From: Haematospirillum jordaniae
GTDB taxonomy: Bacteria > Pseudomonadota > Alphaproteobacteria > Rhodospirillales > Rhodospirillaceae
DNA length: 64,000 nt
Assembly: GCF_001611975.1 (NCBI RefSeq)
Contig: NZ_CP014525.1
Span: forward strand, 1,976,001 to 2,040,000
Reading direction: 5' to 3'
A program made the position numbers and the translations under genes. The notes below the pieces were generated by a model, which searched no databases, was not told where the DNA came from, and saw only the letters and a list, made by a program, of their open reading frames with translations. Within the stretch, counting starts at the first letter, position 1. Each line of letters opens with the position of its first letter. Below are positions 1 to 8,696 of this stretch, piece after piece.

Positions 1-58
1 TAGGTTGCTGGTCAGCGACACCAACAATCACAGAATTTTGGAAATTCATCGCCACAAC

Positions 59-80
59 AATACGATGATATCGTGGTATT
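59..80. promoter_or_regulatory. Imperfect palindrome upstream of hemA
   Basis: This 22-bp imperfect inverted repeat is centred on GATATC, with outer arms AATAC and GTATT. By my alignment 18 of 22 positions are symmetric. It ends about 110 bp before the hemA start codon, where an operator could sit. I cannot assign a regulator; it does not match an FNR box. The rest of the 189 bp before hemA shows nothing else recognisable. Confidence 0.3.
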
Positions 81-189
81 CGTAGGCAAAGCTGTTGTTC
101 TGCCTTGCCCCAAAGCGATACAGGCGTGATAAACAGTCTTGGTTTGCCCGAAAGCTGGCCCGCGTCGTCCGGGCGGAGGATTATTGAGA

Positions 190-1410
190 ATGAATTACGA
201 CGATTACTTCAGGTCCCGCCTGGATGGTTTGCGTTCATCCGGCAATTATCGGATTTTTGCCGACCTGGAGCGTTATGTCGACGCCTTCCCCAAAGCCCGG
301 AGCCACCGTAACGGAACCGTGCAGGACATTACCATCTGGTGCAGCAATGACTATCTGGCCATGGGGGTCAGCCCGATGGTGCGCGAGGCCATGAAGGATG
401 CCATCGACCGCTGCGGGGGTGGCGCCGGGGGCACACGCAACATATCCGGTACAAACCACTACCACGTGCTTCTGGAACAAGAGCTGGCCGACTGGCATAA
501 CAAGGAAGCCGCCCTGCTGTTCACATCTGGCTATATTGCGAACATGACCACCCTGATGACCTTGGGGTCGCAAATTCCGGGCATGGTTCTGTTTTCTGAT
601 TCGGACAATCACAACTCAATGATCGAGGGAATAAGGCATTCCCGCGCACCGAAGCATATCTGGAAACATAACGATTACGACGATCTCCATAGGCAGCTGT
701 CCCAGCACGACCGTAGTACACCCAAACTGGTTATCTTCGAATCCGTGTATTCCATGGACGGCGATATTGCACCACTCGAGAAAATCATAGATGTAGCCGA
801 GCATCATAACGCCATGACATTCCTAGACGAAGTCCATGCCGTCGGAATGTACGGGGAACAAGGATCAGGCGTTGCAGAGCGCGACGGCGTCCGTGACAGG
901 GTCGATATCATACAGGCCACCATGGGAAAAGCCGTGGGAACCATAGGGGGTTATATTACGGCCAAGTCGCATATTGTTGACTTCGTTCGTAGTTTTGGGG
1001 CCGGCTTCATTTTTACAACGTCGTTACCCCCGGCTGTTGCAGCGGGAGCTTTGGCAAGTATTCGCTGGCTGCGGACGCATAACACCATCCGGGAATGCCA
1101 CCAGGAACGGGCCAGAATACTCAAGCAACGCCTGCAATCCTTGGGCATACCGGTTATGGCTTCGGAAAGTCACATCGTGCCTGTCATGGTTGGTGATCCC
1201 GCACTTTGTAAACAGGCAAGTGACGAGCTTCTCGAGAAACACGGGATCTATGTGCAGCCCATCAACTACCCAACTGTCCCAAAAGGTACAGAGAGACTGC
1301 GCTTTACGCCAACACCCCGCCACACGGATGAGCACATTGATCACCTGTGTCACGCCCTTGTCCAAGTTTGGGAGCACTTGGGCATAAAAGCAAAGGCTGC
1401 GGCAGCCTAG
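190..1410 (+). CDS. hemA: 5-aminolevulinate synthase (HemA, ALAS type)
   Basis: HemA condenses glycine with succinyl-CoA to 5-aminolevulinate, the first step of tetrapyrrole synthesis in alphaproteobacteria (the C4 route). The 406-residue length is normal for the family. It belongs to the alpha-oxoamine synthase fold of PLP enzymes. Visible motifs are the glycine-rich GGAGGTRNISG stretch, DEVHAVGMYG, and the likely PLP lysine K247 in ATMGKAVG. An upstream in-frame ATG at 139 would add 17 residues, but the ATG at 190 has a GGAGG ribosome site at 175-179 and starts at the usual NYDDYF N-terminus. It is monocistronic as far as seen and ends at a strong hairpin shared with the convergent rpe. Confidence 0.96.
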   Translation: MNYDDYFRSRLDGLRSSGNYRIFADLERYVDAFPKARSHRNGTVQDITIWCSNDYLAMGVSPMVREAMKDAIDRCGGGAGGTRNISGTNHYHVLLEQELADWHNKEAALLFTSGYIANMTTLMTLGSQIPGMVLFSDSDNHNSMIEGIRHSRAPKHIWKHNDYDDLHRQLSQHDRSTPKLVIFESVYSMDGDIAPLEKIIDVAEHHNAMTFLDEVHAVGMYGEQGSGVAERDGVRDRVDIIQATMGKAVGTIGGYITAKSHIVDFVRSFGAGFIFTTSLPPAVAAGALASIRWLRTHNTIRECHQERARILKQRLQSLGIPVMASESHIVPVMVGDPALCKQASDELLEKHGIYVQPINYPTVPKGTERLRFTPTPRHTDEHIDHLCHALVQVWEHLGIKAKAAAA

Positions 1411-1419
1411 CCCAAAATG

Positions 1420-1455
1420 GACAGAAGGGTGGGATTCGATCTCTACCCTTCTGTC
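1420..1455. terminator. Bidirectional terminator between hemA and rpe
   Basis: A perfect 11-bp inverted repeat (GACAGAAGGGT at 1420-1430, ACCCTTCTGTC at 1445-1455) with a 14-nt loop fills the 57-bp gap between two convergent genes. The position suits a shared terminator. There is no clean U-run on the hemA side. Confidence 0.75.
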
Positions 1456-1467
1456 ATGATACAGGTT

Positions 1468-2115
1468 CTATGCTCTCAAGGCCCTGATATTGGCCGCATA
1501 CTGACCGGAACCACCAGAAAAGACGGCATTCCCCGCGACCAGAACATCAGCCCCGGCCTCAACGCATTCCAGCGCCACAGCCGGCGTTACCCCCCCGTCA
1601 ACTTCCAGCTCAATAGGACGTGACCCGATCTTTGCACGGATACGGCGGATTTTCTCCAACTGTGACGGAATAAATGCCTGGCCACCAAAACCAGGATTGA
1701 CGGACATCACCAAAATCAGATCCAGACGGTCAAGGATATAATCCAGAACAGACTCCGGTGTTGCAGGATTGAGTGAGATCCCCGCTTTCTTGCCGAGGGA
1801 ACGAATCAGCTGCAGGGTTCGGTCCAGATGCCCACCAACCTCGGCATGTACGGTGATAATATCGGCCCCGGCAGCTGCAAAAGCCTCTATATACGGATCA
1901 ACCGGGTCAATCATAAGATGCACATCAAAAATCTTGGTGGTATGCAGCCGTAGAGCCTTTACAACAGCAGGACCAATCGTGATGTTGGGAACAAAGTGGC
2001 CATCCATGACATCAATATGGATATAATCCGCCCCCGCCGCATCAATGGCACGCACCTCCTCGCCAAGGCGGGCAAAATCAGCAGACAGGATACTGGGGGC
2101 AACCTTGACAGCCAT
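1468..2115 (-). CDS. rpe: Ribulose-phosphate 3-epimerase
   Basis: The enzyme interconverts D-ribulose 5-phosphate and D-xylulose 5-phosphate in the pentose phosphate and Calvin pathways. The 215-residue protein opens with APSILSADFARLGEEV, the family hallmark. It carries the metal-site strands HIDVMDGHFVPN and DVHLMI and the phosphate-binding VNPGFGGQ and VDGG segments of the TIM barrel. A GTG six codons upstream could extend it, but the ATG used here is preceded by AAAGGG at suitable spacing and fits the family N-terminus. It is the last gene of the tkt-fba-rpe operon, 62 bp after fba. Confidence 0.95.
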   Translation of the reverse strand: MAVKVAPSILSADFARLGEEVRAIDAAGADYIHIDVMDGHFVPNITIGPAVVKALRLHTTKIFDVHLMIDPVDPYIEAFAAAGADIITVHAEVGGHLDRTLQLIRSLGKKAGISLNPATPESVLDYILDRLDLILVMSVNPGFGGQAFIPSQLEKIRRIRAKIGSRPIELEVDGGVTPAVALECVEAGADVLVAGNAVFSGGSGQYAANIRALRA

Positions 2116-2177
2116 GGAGACCAACCCTTTCACACATCAATACAGAGGGTAAAACCGCTTCTTATAGCCACCGGCTA

Positions 2178-3242
2178 TCAGGCAACCTTGGTCAAAGCAC
2201 CCGCTTCTGCATAGCGATTGGCCATATCAGCCAAGGGAATGACCTTGATTCGCGATGCATGCCCGGCAGCCCCGAAACGTTCAAACCGATTGACACACAC
2301 CTTCTCCATGGCATCCATGGCTGGCTTCATGTAACTGCGTGGATCAAATTCTGCCCGGTTTTCCGCAAACACCTTGCGAATAGCCCCGGTGATTGCCATA
2401 CGATTGTCGGTATCGATATTAATCTTGCGGACACCATACTTGATCCCCTGCTCGATTTCTTCCAGAGGAACGCCAAAGGTCTGTGGCATATCACCGCCAT
2501 AAGCATTAATGATATCCTGCAATTCCTGCGGAACAGAAGAAGCACCATGCATAACCAAATGAGTCTGAGGAAGCTTGGCATGGATTGCCTTGATAACATT
2601 CATGGCCAAGATATCGCCTGTAGGTTTGCGACTGAACTTATAAGCCCCATGACTGGTGCCAATAGCCACAGCCAACGCATCAACGCCTGTTTTCGCAACA
2701 AAATCTGCAGCCTGATCCGGGTCTGTCAGAAGCTGGGAATGATCAAGCGTACCTTCGAACCCATGTCCGTCTTCCTTGTCCCCCTTTCCCGTTTCCAGTG
2801 ACCCCAGACAGCCCAGCTCACCCTCGACAGAAACACCGACCATATGCGCCATCTCCGCAACGGCCCTAGTTACACGCACATTATAGTCATAACTTGCGGG
2901 GGTCTTGCCGTCGCTTTCCAGCGATCCATCCATCATGACCGATGTAAAACCACTCATCACCGCTGACATACACGTTGCAGGGCTATTACCATGATCCTGA
3001 TGCATACAGACCGGTATGTGGGGGTACATCTCGGTCACGGCCAAGATCATGTGCTTGATCATGACATCGCCGGCATATTTGCGGGCACCGCGACTGGCCT
3101 GAAGAATAACAGGTGAATCGGTCTTGTCGGCAGCCTTCATGATGGCCAGAACCTGTTCAAGGTTATTCACATTGAAGGCTGGCATCCCATAAGAATATTC
3201 GGCCGCGTGGTCCAGAAGCTGGCGGAGTGTAACGGAAGCCAT
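2178..3242 (-). CDS. fba: Class II fructose-bisphosphate aldolase, Calvin-cycle subtype
   Basis: This zinc-dependent aldolase joins or splits fructose 1,6-bisphosphate, and sedoheptulose 1,7-bisphosphate in Calvin-type members. The 354-residue length and the N-terminus (SVTLRQLLDHAAEYSYGMPAFNVNN) match the CbbA/FbaA subtype. Metal-site segments include CMHQDHGNS and the later LVMHGASSV; the NIDTDNR phosphate-binding motif is present. A GAGGAGAG ribosome site precedes the ATG. It lies 65 bp after tkt. The subtype is common in glycolysis or gluconeogenesis of alphaproteobacteria without RuBisCO, so autotrophy cannot be concluded. Confidence 0.95.
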   Translation of the reverse strand: MASVTLRQLLDHAAEYSYGMPAFNVNNLEQVLAIMKAADKTDSPVILQASRGARKYAGDVMIKHMILAVTEMYPHIPVCMHQDHGNSPATCMSAVMSGFTSVMMDGSLESDGKTPASYDYNVRVTRAVAEMAHMVGVSVEGELGCLGSLETGKGDKEDGHGFEGTLDHSQLLTDPDQAADFVAKTGVDALAVAIGTSHGAYKFSRKPTGDILAMNVIKAIHAKLPQTHLVMHGASSVPQELQDIINAYGGDMPQTFGVPLEEIEQGIKYGVRKINIDTDNRMAITGAIRKVFAENRAEFDPRSYMKPAMDAMEKVCVNRFERFGAAGHASRIKVIPLADMANRYAEAGALTKVA

Positions 3243-3307
3243 TCAGCTCTCTCCTCTAATAAACAGTTTTGTGACCCGCACCGGCAAAGCGCGATTCACC
3301 AATACGA

Positions 3308-5287
3308 TCAGGCCACCACACGCAGGGCTTCTGCTGCAACGGCCTCGGCTGTAATACCGAAGTGACGGTACAGATCCGCAGCCGGTGCCGACGCCCCGAA
3401 GGACTTCATGCCGACAATCGCGCCATCCAGACCGACATAACGTTCCCACCCCAAGGTTGCCGCTGCTTCAACAGCAACGCGCGGAGCATCACCCAGCACA
3501 GAGCGACGATACTCAACTGTCTGGGCATCAAACAATTCTTGGCAAGGCATCGATACAACGGCAGCCCGAACACCACGACCAGCCAGACTTTCCCGTGCAC
3601 TCATGGCAATCTCAACTTCCGAGCCCGTAGCCAGCAGGGTGACATCACGGACCCCATCAGCTGCCTCGGCAAGAATATAAGCGCCACGCGCTGACTGATT
3701 TTCATTGGCCTTGTCACGCAAACACGGGAGATTCTGACGCGACAATGCCAGAAGGCTTGGCCCGGTTGTCGTTTCCAGAGCCAGCTGCCAGCACTCTGCC
3801 GTTTCAACAATATCAGCAGGGCGGAACACCAGAAGATTGGGCATCGCACGCAAAGACACCAGATGCTCCACCGGTTGATGAGTCGGCCCATCCTCACCCA
3901 GCCCGATAGAATCATGCGTCATGACATAGACAACACGGATCCCCATCAGGGCTGCCATGCGGATCGCAGGACGCGCATAATCTGCAAAAACCAGGAAAGT
4001 ACCGCCATAGGGAATAAAGCCACCGTGCAGGGCAAGGCCATTCATAACCGCTGCCATGCCATGTTCCCGGACACCATAGTGAATATAGTTGCCAGAGGCG
4101 TCATCAGGGAGAACCGACATCATCCCCTTGGCCAGGGTCAGATTGGAGTGAGTCAGATCAGCCGATCCACCAATCAAGGACGGCACAAACGGTGCAATTG
4201 CGTCCAGAGCCATCTGACTGGCCTTGCGGGTTGCAACCTTTGTCTTCTCTGCAACTGCCTTGGTTTTCAGATCTATCAGGCCCTGCTCCCAGCCCTCTGG
4301 CAATGCCCCTGAAAGAGCTGCAAGAAATGCAACCCGACGCTCATCAGGCAATGAAGAAACACGATCATCCCAAGCCTGACGCTCTACCCTGCCACGCTGA
4401 CCGACTTTGCGCCAAGCGGACAGGACAGGGGCAGGAATATCGAAAGCATCACAATTCCAGCCAAGTTTGGCACGGGCACCCGCAAGCTCGACATCACCCA
4501 AGGGAGCCCCATGGGTCTTTTCTGATCCTGCCAAGGTCGGGGCACCAAACCCTATAACCGTTTTGCAGGCAATCAGGGTTGGACGATCAGATTTCTTCGC
4601 TCCCTCAATCGCGGCAGCAACGGCTTCCGGATCATGACCATCAACAGCGATCGTATTCCAACCTGCAGCACGGAACCGGGCGTGCTGATCCTCTGAGGTT
4701 GCTAGGGACACCTGCCCGTCAATGCTGATGGCATTATCATCCCACAGCACAACTAATCGGTTGAGCTTCCAATGCCCGGCCATGGTTATGGCTTCCTGCG
4801 ACAAGCCTTCCATAAGGCATCCATCGCCTGCAATCACATAGGTCCAGTGATCAACCACATCCCGGCCATGGCGTGCAGCCATCATTTTTTCAGCCAAGGC
4901 GAAACCCACTGCGTTGGCAATTCCCTGCCCCAAGGGGCCGGTCGTGGTTTCTGCCAGAGACACGTGGCCATATTCCGGGTGCCCCGCCGTGATCGCACCA
5001 AACTGTCGGAATGCCTTTACCTGATCCAAGGTTACGTCTTCATAACCCAGCAAATAGCCAAGACTGTACAGCAGCATCGAGCCATGGCCTGCCGAAAGGA
5101 TAAAACGATCTCTGTCAGCCCAACGGGGGGCGGAGCTGTCAAATTTCAGGAAGCGAGTAAAAAGAACAGTCGCGACATCGGCCATTCCCATTGGCATGCC
5201 CGGGTGCCCGGAATTGGCCTTCTGAACCGCATCTGCAGCCAGAAAACGGATTGCGTTGGCCATCTCAGCATGGTCAGGGGTACTCAT
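3308..5287 (-). CDS. tkt: Transketolase
   Basis: This thiamine-diphosphate enzyme transfers two-carbon ketol units between sugar phosphates. The 659 residues have the full three-domain layout. The N-terminal PP domain has KANSGHPGMPMGMAD and the GDGCLMEGLSQE thiamine-diphosphate motif. The Pyr domain has VREHGMAAVMNG, and the C-terminal domain follows. The ORF could start ten codons earlier at a TTG or GTG, but the ATG used here has GGAG about 10 nt upstream and gives the normal start. It is first in a three-gene operon with fba and rpe, so the promoter should be in the 300-bp gap before it, though I see no clear -35/-10 pair. Confidence 0.96.
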   Translation of the reverse strand: MSTPDHAEMANAIRFLAADAVQKANSGHPGMPMGMADVATVLFTRFLKFDSSAPRWADRDRFILSAGHGSMLLYSLGYLLGYEDVTLDQVKAFRQFGAITAGHPEYGHVSLAETTTGPLGQGIANAVGFALAEKMMAARHGRDVVDHWTYVIAGDGCLMEGLSQEAITMAGHWKLNRLVVLWDDNAISIDGQVSLATSEDQHARFRAAGWNTIAVDGHDPEAVAAAIEGAKKSDRPTLIACKTVIGFGAPTLAGSEKTHGAPLGDVELAGARAKLGWNCDAFDIPAPVLSAWRKVGQRGRVERQAWDDRVSSLPDERRVAFLAALSGALPEGWEQGLIDLKTKAVAEKTKVATRKASQMALDAIAPFVPSLIGGSADLTHSNLTLAKGMMSVLPDDASGNYIHYGVREHGMAAVMNGLALHGGFIPYGGTFLVFADYARPAIRMAALMGIRVVYVMTHDSIGLGEDGPTHQPVEHLVSLRAMPNLLVFRPADIVETAECWQLALETTTGPSLLALSRQNLPCLRDKANENQSARGAYILAEAADGVRDVTLLATGSEVEIAMSARESLAGRGVRAAVVSMPCQELFDAQTVEYRRSVLGDAPRVAVEAAATLGWERYVGLDGAIVGMKSFGASAPAADLYRHFGITAEAVAAEALRVVA

Positions 5288-5589
5288 GACTCTCGGACTC
5301 CGGTCAAAATTCACCAAGGCTTACCGGAAAGACGCAACGAGGATAACCTGCCAACCAGAATGAAAGTCTACCTGAACCAAAGGAGCAGGGACGTGACCTT
5401 AAAACCCACGTATAAACAAGGCATTCCCCGGCAAAAAGACCTGCAACACGTCCCTCCACATGGACCACGCGACACTGGTACGATCACCGCGCAGCAAAAA
5501 CAGACATTCCATACCACGTCTGGCAAACAGACAGATATCGTTTTCTATACGAGCAAGACTGCCTTTTCCAACGCTTGGGAACCTAGGTA
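5288..5589. other. Gene-free stretch upstream of tkt
   Basis: About 300 bp separate the start of tkt from the stop of the PAS-GGDEF gene, both on the minus strand. It must hold the tkt operon promoter. I see no convincing -35/-10 pair, terminator hairpin, small gene or repeat. Confidence 0.5.
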
Positions 5590-7869
5590 CTACGCACCCC
5601 CACAGCCAAGTACCGTATGGGCACAGGTTGCCTCCCCTGTCACCTCATCCCAGAATGCAAAGCCATTCTTGCCAGACTGTTTTGCATGATACATGGCTGC
5701 ATCCGCCTTCCTGAGCAAATGACAGGAATCCTCACTCACACAACCAGACAGAATAACAATGCCTATCGAAGCCGAGATATCCTGTATGCGGATGCTTTGT
5801 TGCCCACATAACAAACTGTAGGGAGCAGCCAGAACCTGCAAAATGCGACGGGCAACGTGGGCCGCACCCTCGCATCCATCAACAACACCCAGAATAATTG
5901 TAAATTCATCTCCGCCAAAGCGAGCCACGGTGTCACTGTCCCTGACGCACGAGACAAGGCGACGGGCAACTTCCTGAAGGAGAATATCGCCAACCTCATG
6001 CCCAAAATCATCGTTGACGCACTTGAAGCCATCCAGATCAAGAAACATCAGGGCAATAGCCCCTTCCGTACGGCTAATCACACGCAGCATATGCTCCAAG
6101 CGATCATTGAATAGATTCCGGTTGGGCAAAGCTGTAAGAACATCGTAGTTGGCTTGATACTGAACCTTCTCTTCATCCTGCTTGCGCTGAGTAATATCGT
6201 TGGCAACTAGGACCACACGATGCAGCTGTCCATCGGCCAAGCGTAACGCTGAAGCCGTCAGGCGCAGAGCGAAACGCTCCCCGCTACAGCGAACAGACCA
6301 CATTTCACGACGACAGTGCCCGTCCTGTGCCTGCATGCCATCCAAGAGTGATGGCCAACCACGACTGTCACCACCAAACACAATATCGGTTACCGACATA
6401 CCAACAGGCGCATGATCCGACAAACCGGACAGGGACACCGCAGCCGGATTTGCAACAAGGATGCGCCCCTGCAAATCACACACAAATATGGCCTCCGCCG
6501 TTGTTTCCAGAACCTTGGCTGCAACACCCAGACGCTCTTCGGCAATCTTGCGCCCTGTGATATCACGCAAGACAACCACAGCGCCAATCATGCCCGTATC
6601 GTCCTCAAGAGGACGCGATGAATATTCGGCAACGAAGGAAGACCCATCCCGCTTGCAGAGAGTAAGTTCCATACGCTCATGAAACAGCCTTCGCCGCAGA
6701 GCCGCACGAACCAACACACTGCGCCCGGAACGAACCCCGTCACCATGGATAAAAACATCATCGGCCAGCTTTCCCGGAAGGGACTGTGGCGAATATCCCA
6801 GCAGGGCACCCGCAACCGGATTGGCAAAGGTTATACGTCCATTGATATCGATGCCCATGATGGCATCACTGGCAGAGTTCAAAATTCCTTCGGTGCGCCG
6901 GTGAAGCTTCTGCAGCTCTCCCGTACGCATCTCGATCTGGCGCTCAAGGGCTTCCATATAGCGCAGTTCCGCTTGCTCCGAGCGACAGCGGTCTGTGATA
7001 TCCCTGAGGACAACTGCGAACATCGGCCCCTCCGCTTCATCAAGGTGGGTTACCGTGACCTCCAGAGGAAACAACGTGCCGTCGCGGTGACGCCCTGACA
7101 TCTCCTGACTTCGCCCGACAAGCCAAGATGCGTTGACGCAGGAGACCCAACGACCTCCGGCAAACTGGGGGATCATTGCGCAAATTCCTAGCCCCTGCAT
7201 TTCATCGGGATGTCGATTAAACAGCAACAAGGCAGCACGATTTGCGGAAACAACTATCCCTTTTGGATCAACGACCAAGATTCCATCAACAACGGCATCA
7301 AGAATGGCTGCAAGCCTAGATGGATGGGAAGAGGATGACTCAACGACCTTGAGGCGCGACCTAGTCCGCAGGCAAATCAGAAAACAAGGAGCATCTGCAC
7401 CAGAAAAGCCGGCAGGAAGGGGATAAACCTGAAGCTCTGCACCCAGCCTTCCTTCCTCTCCACGAACATCGACATTGATGGGCTCCTTGGACACAAGGAA
7501 AGACAGTTCGCCATGGGTCGGATCACCCACCCCCCTCCCCAGAAGATCGGCTACAGGAACCCCAGAACACAAGGCCCCACCAAAAAGACGCGAGGCTACT
7601 TGGTTATAACGAACAACCACGCCCTGCTTGCACACGAGCACAGGTTCGGAGAATAGGTCAACAAAGTCCAAGGAAGTATCCGGACACTCTATCTCAGCAC
7701 ATTGCACGATCTGCTCCGTCCGGGCTGACGAAGAAACACTGCCCACCGTCCACCTTCGCACCTCTGGCACCTCTGGCACCTCTGGCACCTCTGGCACCTC
7801 TGGCACCTCTGGCACCTCTGCACCTCTGGCACCTCTGGCACCTCTGGCACCTCTGGCACCACACTTCAT
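5590..7869 (-). CDS. Diguanylate cyclase with four PAS domains (GGDEF)
   Basis: This predicted cytosolic sensor enzyme should make cyclic di-GMP from two GTP. There is a degenerate PAS at about residues 65-170, then PAS domains at about 185-300, 325-440 and 450-560, and a GGDEF domain at about 575-745. The active site reads GGDEF at about 651. A product-inhibition I-site RDSD lies exactly five residues upstream. There is no EAL domain and no membrane segment. Residues 4-38 are (ARG)n then (PEV)n, coded by a 9-bp tandem repeat containing one 8-bp unit that changes frame. The ATG before the repeat has only an AAAGG one base away, so translation may really start after the repeat, for example at a GTG near residue 43. 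The N-terminus is therefore uncertain. Confidence 0.85.
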   Translation of the reverse strand: MKCGARGARGARGARGAEVPEVPEVPEVPEVPEVPEVRRWTVGSVSSSARTEQIVQCAEIECPDTSLDFVDLFSEPVLVCKQGVVVRYNQVASRLFGGALCSGVPVADLLGRGVGDPTHGELSFLVSKEPINVDVRGEEGRLGAELQVYPLPAGFSGADAPCFLICLRTRSRLKVVESSSSHPSRLAAILDAVVDGILVVDPKGIVVSANRAALLLFNRHPDEMQGLGICAMIPQFAGGRWVSCVNASWLVGRSQEMSGRHRDGTLFPLEVTVTHLDEAEGPMFAVVLRDITDRCRSEQAELRYMEALERQIEMRTGELQKLHRRTEGILNSASDAIMGIDINGRITFANPVAGALLGYSPQSLPGKLADDVFIHGDGVRSGRSVLVRAALRRRLFHERMELTLCKRDGSSFVAEYSSRPLEDDTGMIGAVVVLRDITGRKIAEERLGVAAKVLETTAEAIFVCDLQGRILVANPAAVSLSGLSDHAPVGMSVTDIVFGGDSRGWPSLLDGMQAQDGHCRREMWSVRCSGERFALRLTASALRLADGQLHRVVLVANDITQRKQDEEKVQYQANYDVLTALPNRNLFNDRLEHMLRVISRTEGAIALMFLDLDGFKCVNDDFGHEVGDILLQEVARRLVSCVRDSDTVARFGGDEFTIILGVVDGCEGAAHVARRILQVLAAPYSLLCGQQSIRIQDISASIGIVILSGCVSEDSCHLLRKADAAMYHAKQSGKNGFAFWDEVTGEATCAHTVLGCGGA
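7759..7860. repeat. 9-bp tandem repeat (about 11 units) at the 5' end of the GGDEF gene
   Basis: On the plus strand the unit is CACCTCTGG. Six exact units run 7759-7812, then one 8-bp unit lacking a G (7813-7820), then four exact units (7821-7856) and a partial one. Because the unit is a multiple of three with no stop in any frame, all six frames stay open. On the gene's strand it reads Ala-Arg-Gly before the short unit and Pro-Glu-Val after it. Confidence 0.95.
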
Positions 7870-8069
7870 GCCTTTACAAAAACAAGGTCAAATATATTCT
7901 GCAACAATAACTTTTATACTACTTATACCTTGGAATTCTCGCCCCGGAGAATGCCTATCGACCCATAAGACGTCAAGCACAGCCGTATAAAACCTACTTT
8001 TCTTGCCAGACCCCCCACTCTCCTGCTATGCCGTTCCTTATATACGGGCTCTTTTGAAAGCAACGTGCC

Positions 8070-8591
8070 GTGAACAGAAAATTGACTCGAACGGGCATTC
8101 TTGCATGTGCCCTGATCCACCTTGCGACACCAACCTCCGCCGGAGACGCAAATCCCAAGAACCCAATTTCCGAGAAAGCATACGGTTCTTGGACCCAGCA
8201 TTGCCTAACACGGGAAGAGGGAAAGCAGTGCATCCTGCACCAGAAAGCCCTTGATGAAGACAAGAAGGTCATCCTTGTGGCAGAAATCACCGCACAGGGC
8301 AACGCCCCTGATTTATCCATGCGGATTGTTGCTCCACTTGGGATTATACTCCTTATTCCGCTGCGCGTAACGATTGATGATAAGAACCCTGCTGATCTGC
8401 CCTATACACGCTGTATCCCCGACGGCTGTATGACAGACGTTCTGCTGACCGCAGATGCGGTCGAGAAAATGAAAGCTGGGAAAAAGATGGTACTGACCTA
8501 TACACTGCCCAACCAGCAGACAGTCAGCGCAAAACTCTCTCTTGATGGCTTGACGGCGGGAATAAATGCAATGCCAAATAATAAAAAATAA
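8070..8591 (+). CDS. Secreted IalB-family protein (invasion-associated locus B-like)
   Basis: The 173-residue protein has a signal peptide (basic MNRKLTR, hydrophobic core, likely cleavage after TSA near residue 23). The mature part resembles the IalB family: a GSWTQHC start, a second Cys in KQCILHQ, a paired-cysteine loop TRCIPDGCM, and an EKMKAGKKM helix. IalB was named in Bartonella, but homologues occur in many free-living alphaproteobacteria as periplasmic proteins of unclear role, so virulence should not be inferred. The start is GTG with GAAAG upstream. It is divergent from the GGDEF gene and 105 bp before the response regulator. Confidence 0.8.
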   Translation: MNRKLTRTGILACALIHLATPTSAGDANPKNPISEKAYGSWTQHCLTREEGKQCILHQKALDEDKKVILVAEITAQGNAPDLSMRIVAPLGIILLIPLRVTIDDKNPADLPYTRCIPDGCMTDVLLTADAVEKMKAGKKMVLTYTLPNQQTVSAKLSLDGLTAGINAMPNNKK

Positions 8592-8696
8592 AATGCAGAT
8601 ATTTTACTTATCGAATACTTTCGACTACCCCACGCAATGAGATCAAGACCTAAGCTACGTACAGTCTTTTTTCTGTCAGAGGAAAAGCAGCCCTGA

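Noticed and set aside
139..189. N-terminal extension of HemA
   Set aside because: The extension is Pro/Gly/Arg-rich and lacks homology by eye, and the internal ATG has a good GGAGG site.
4772..5689. 305-residue plus-strand ORF
   Set aside because: Antisense to transketolase and running into the gap before it; no motif, no ribosome site.
7628..7990. 120-residue plus-strand ORF with Thr-Ser-Gly and Ala-Pro-Leu repeats
   Set aside because: The repeat peptides come from the 9-bp tandem repeat, which is open in all six frames; the opposite strand carries the PAS-GGDEF gene.
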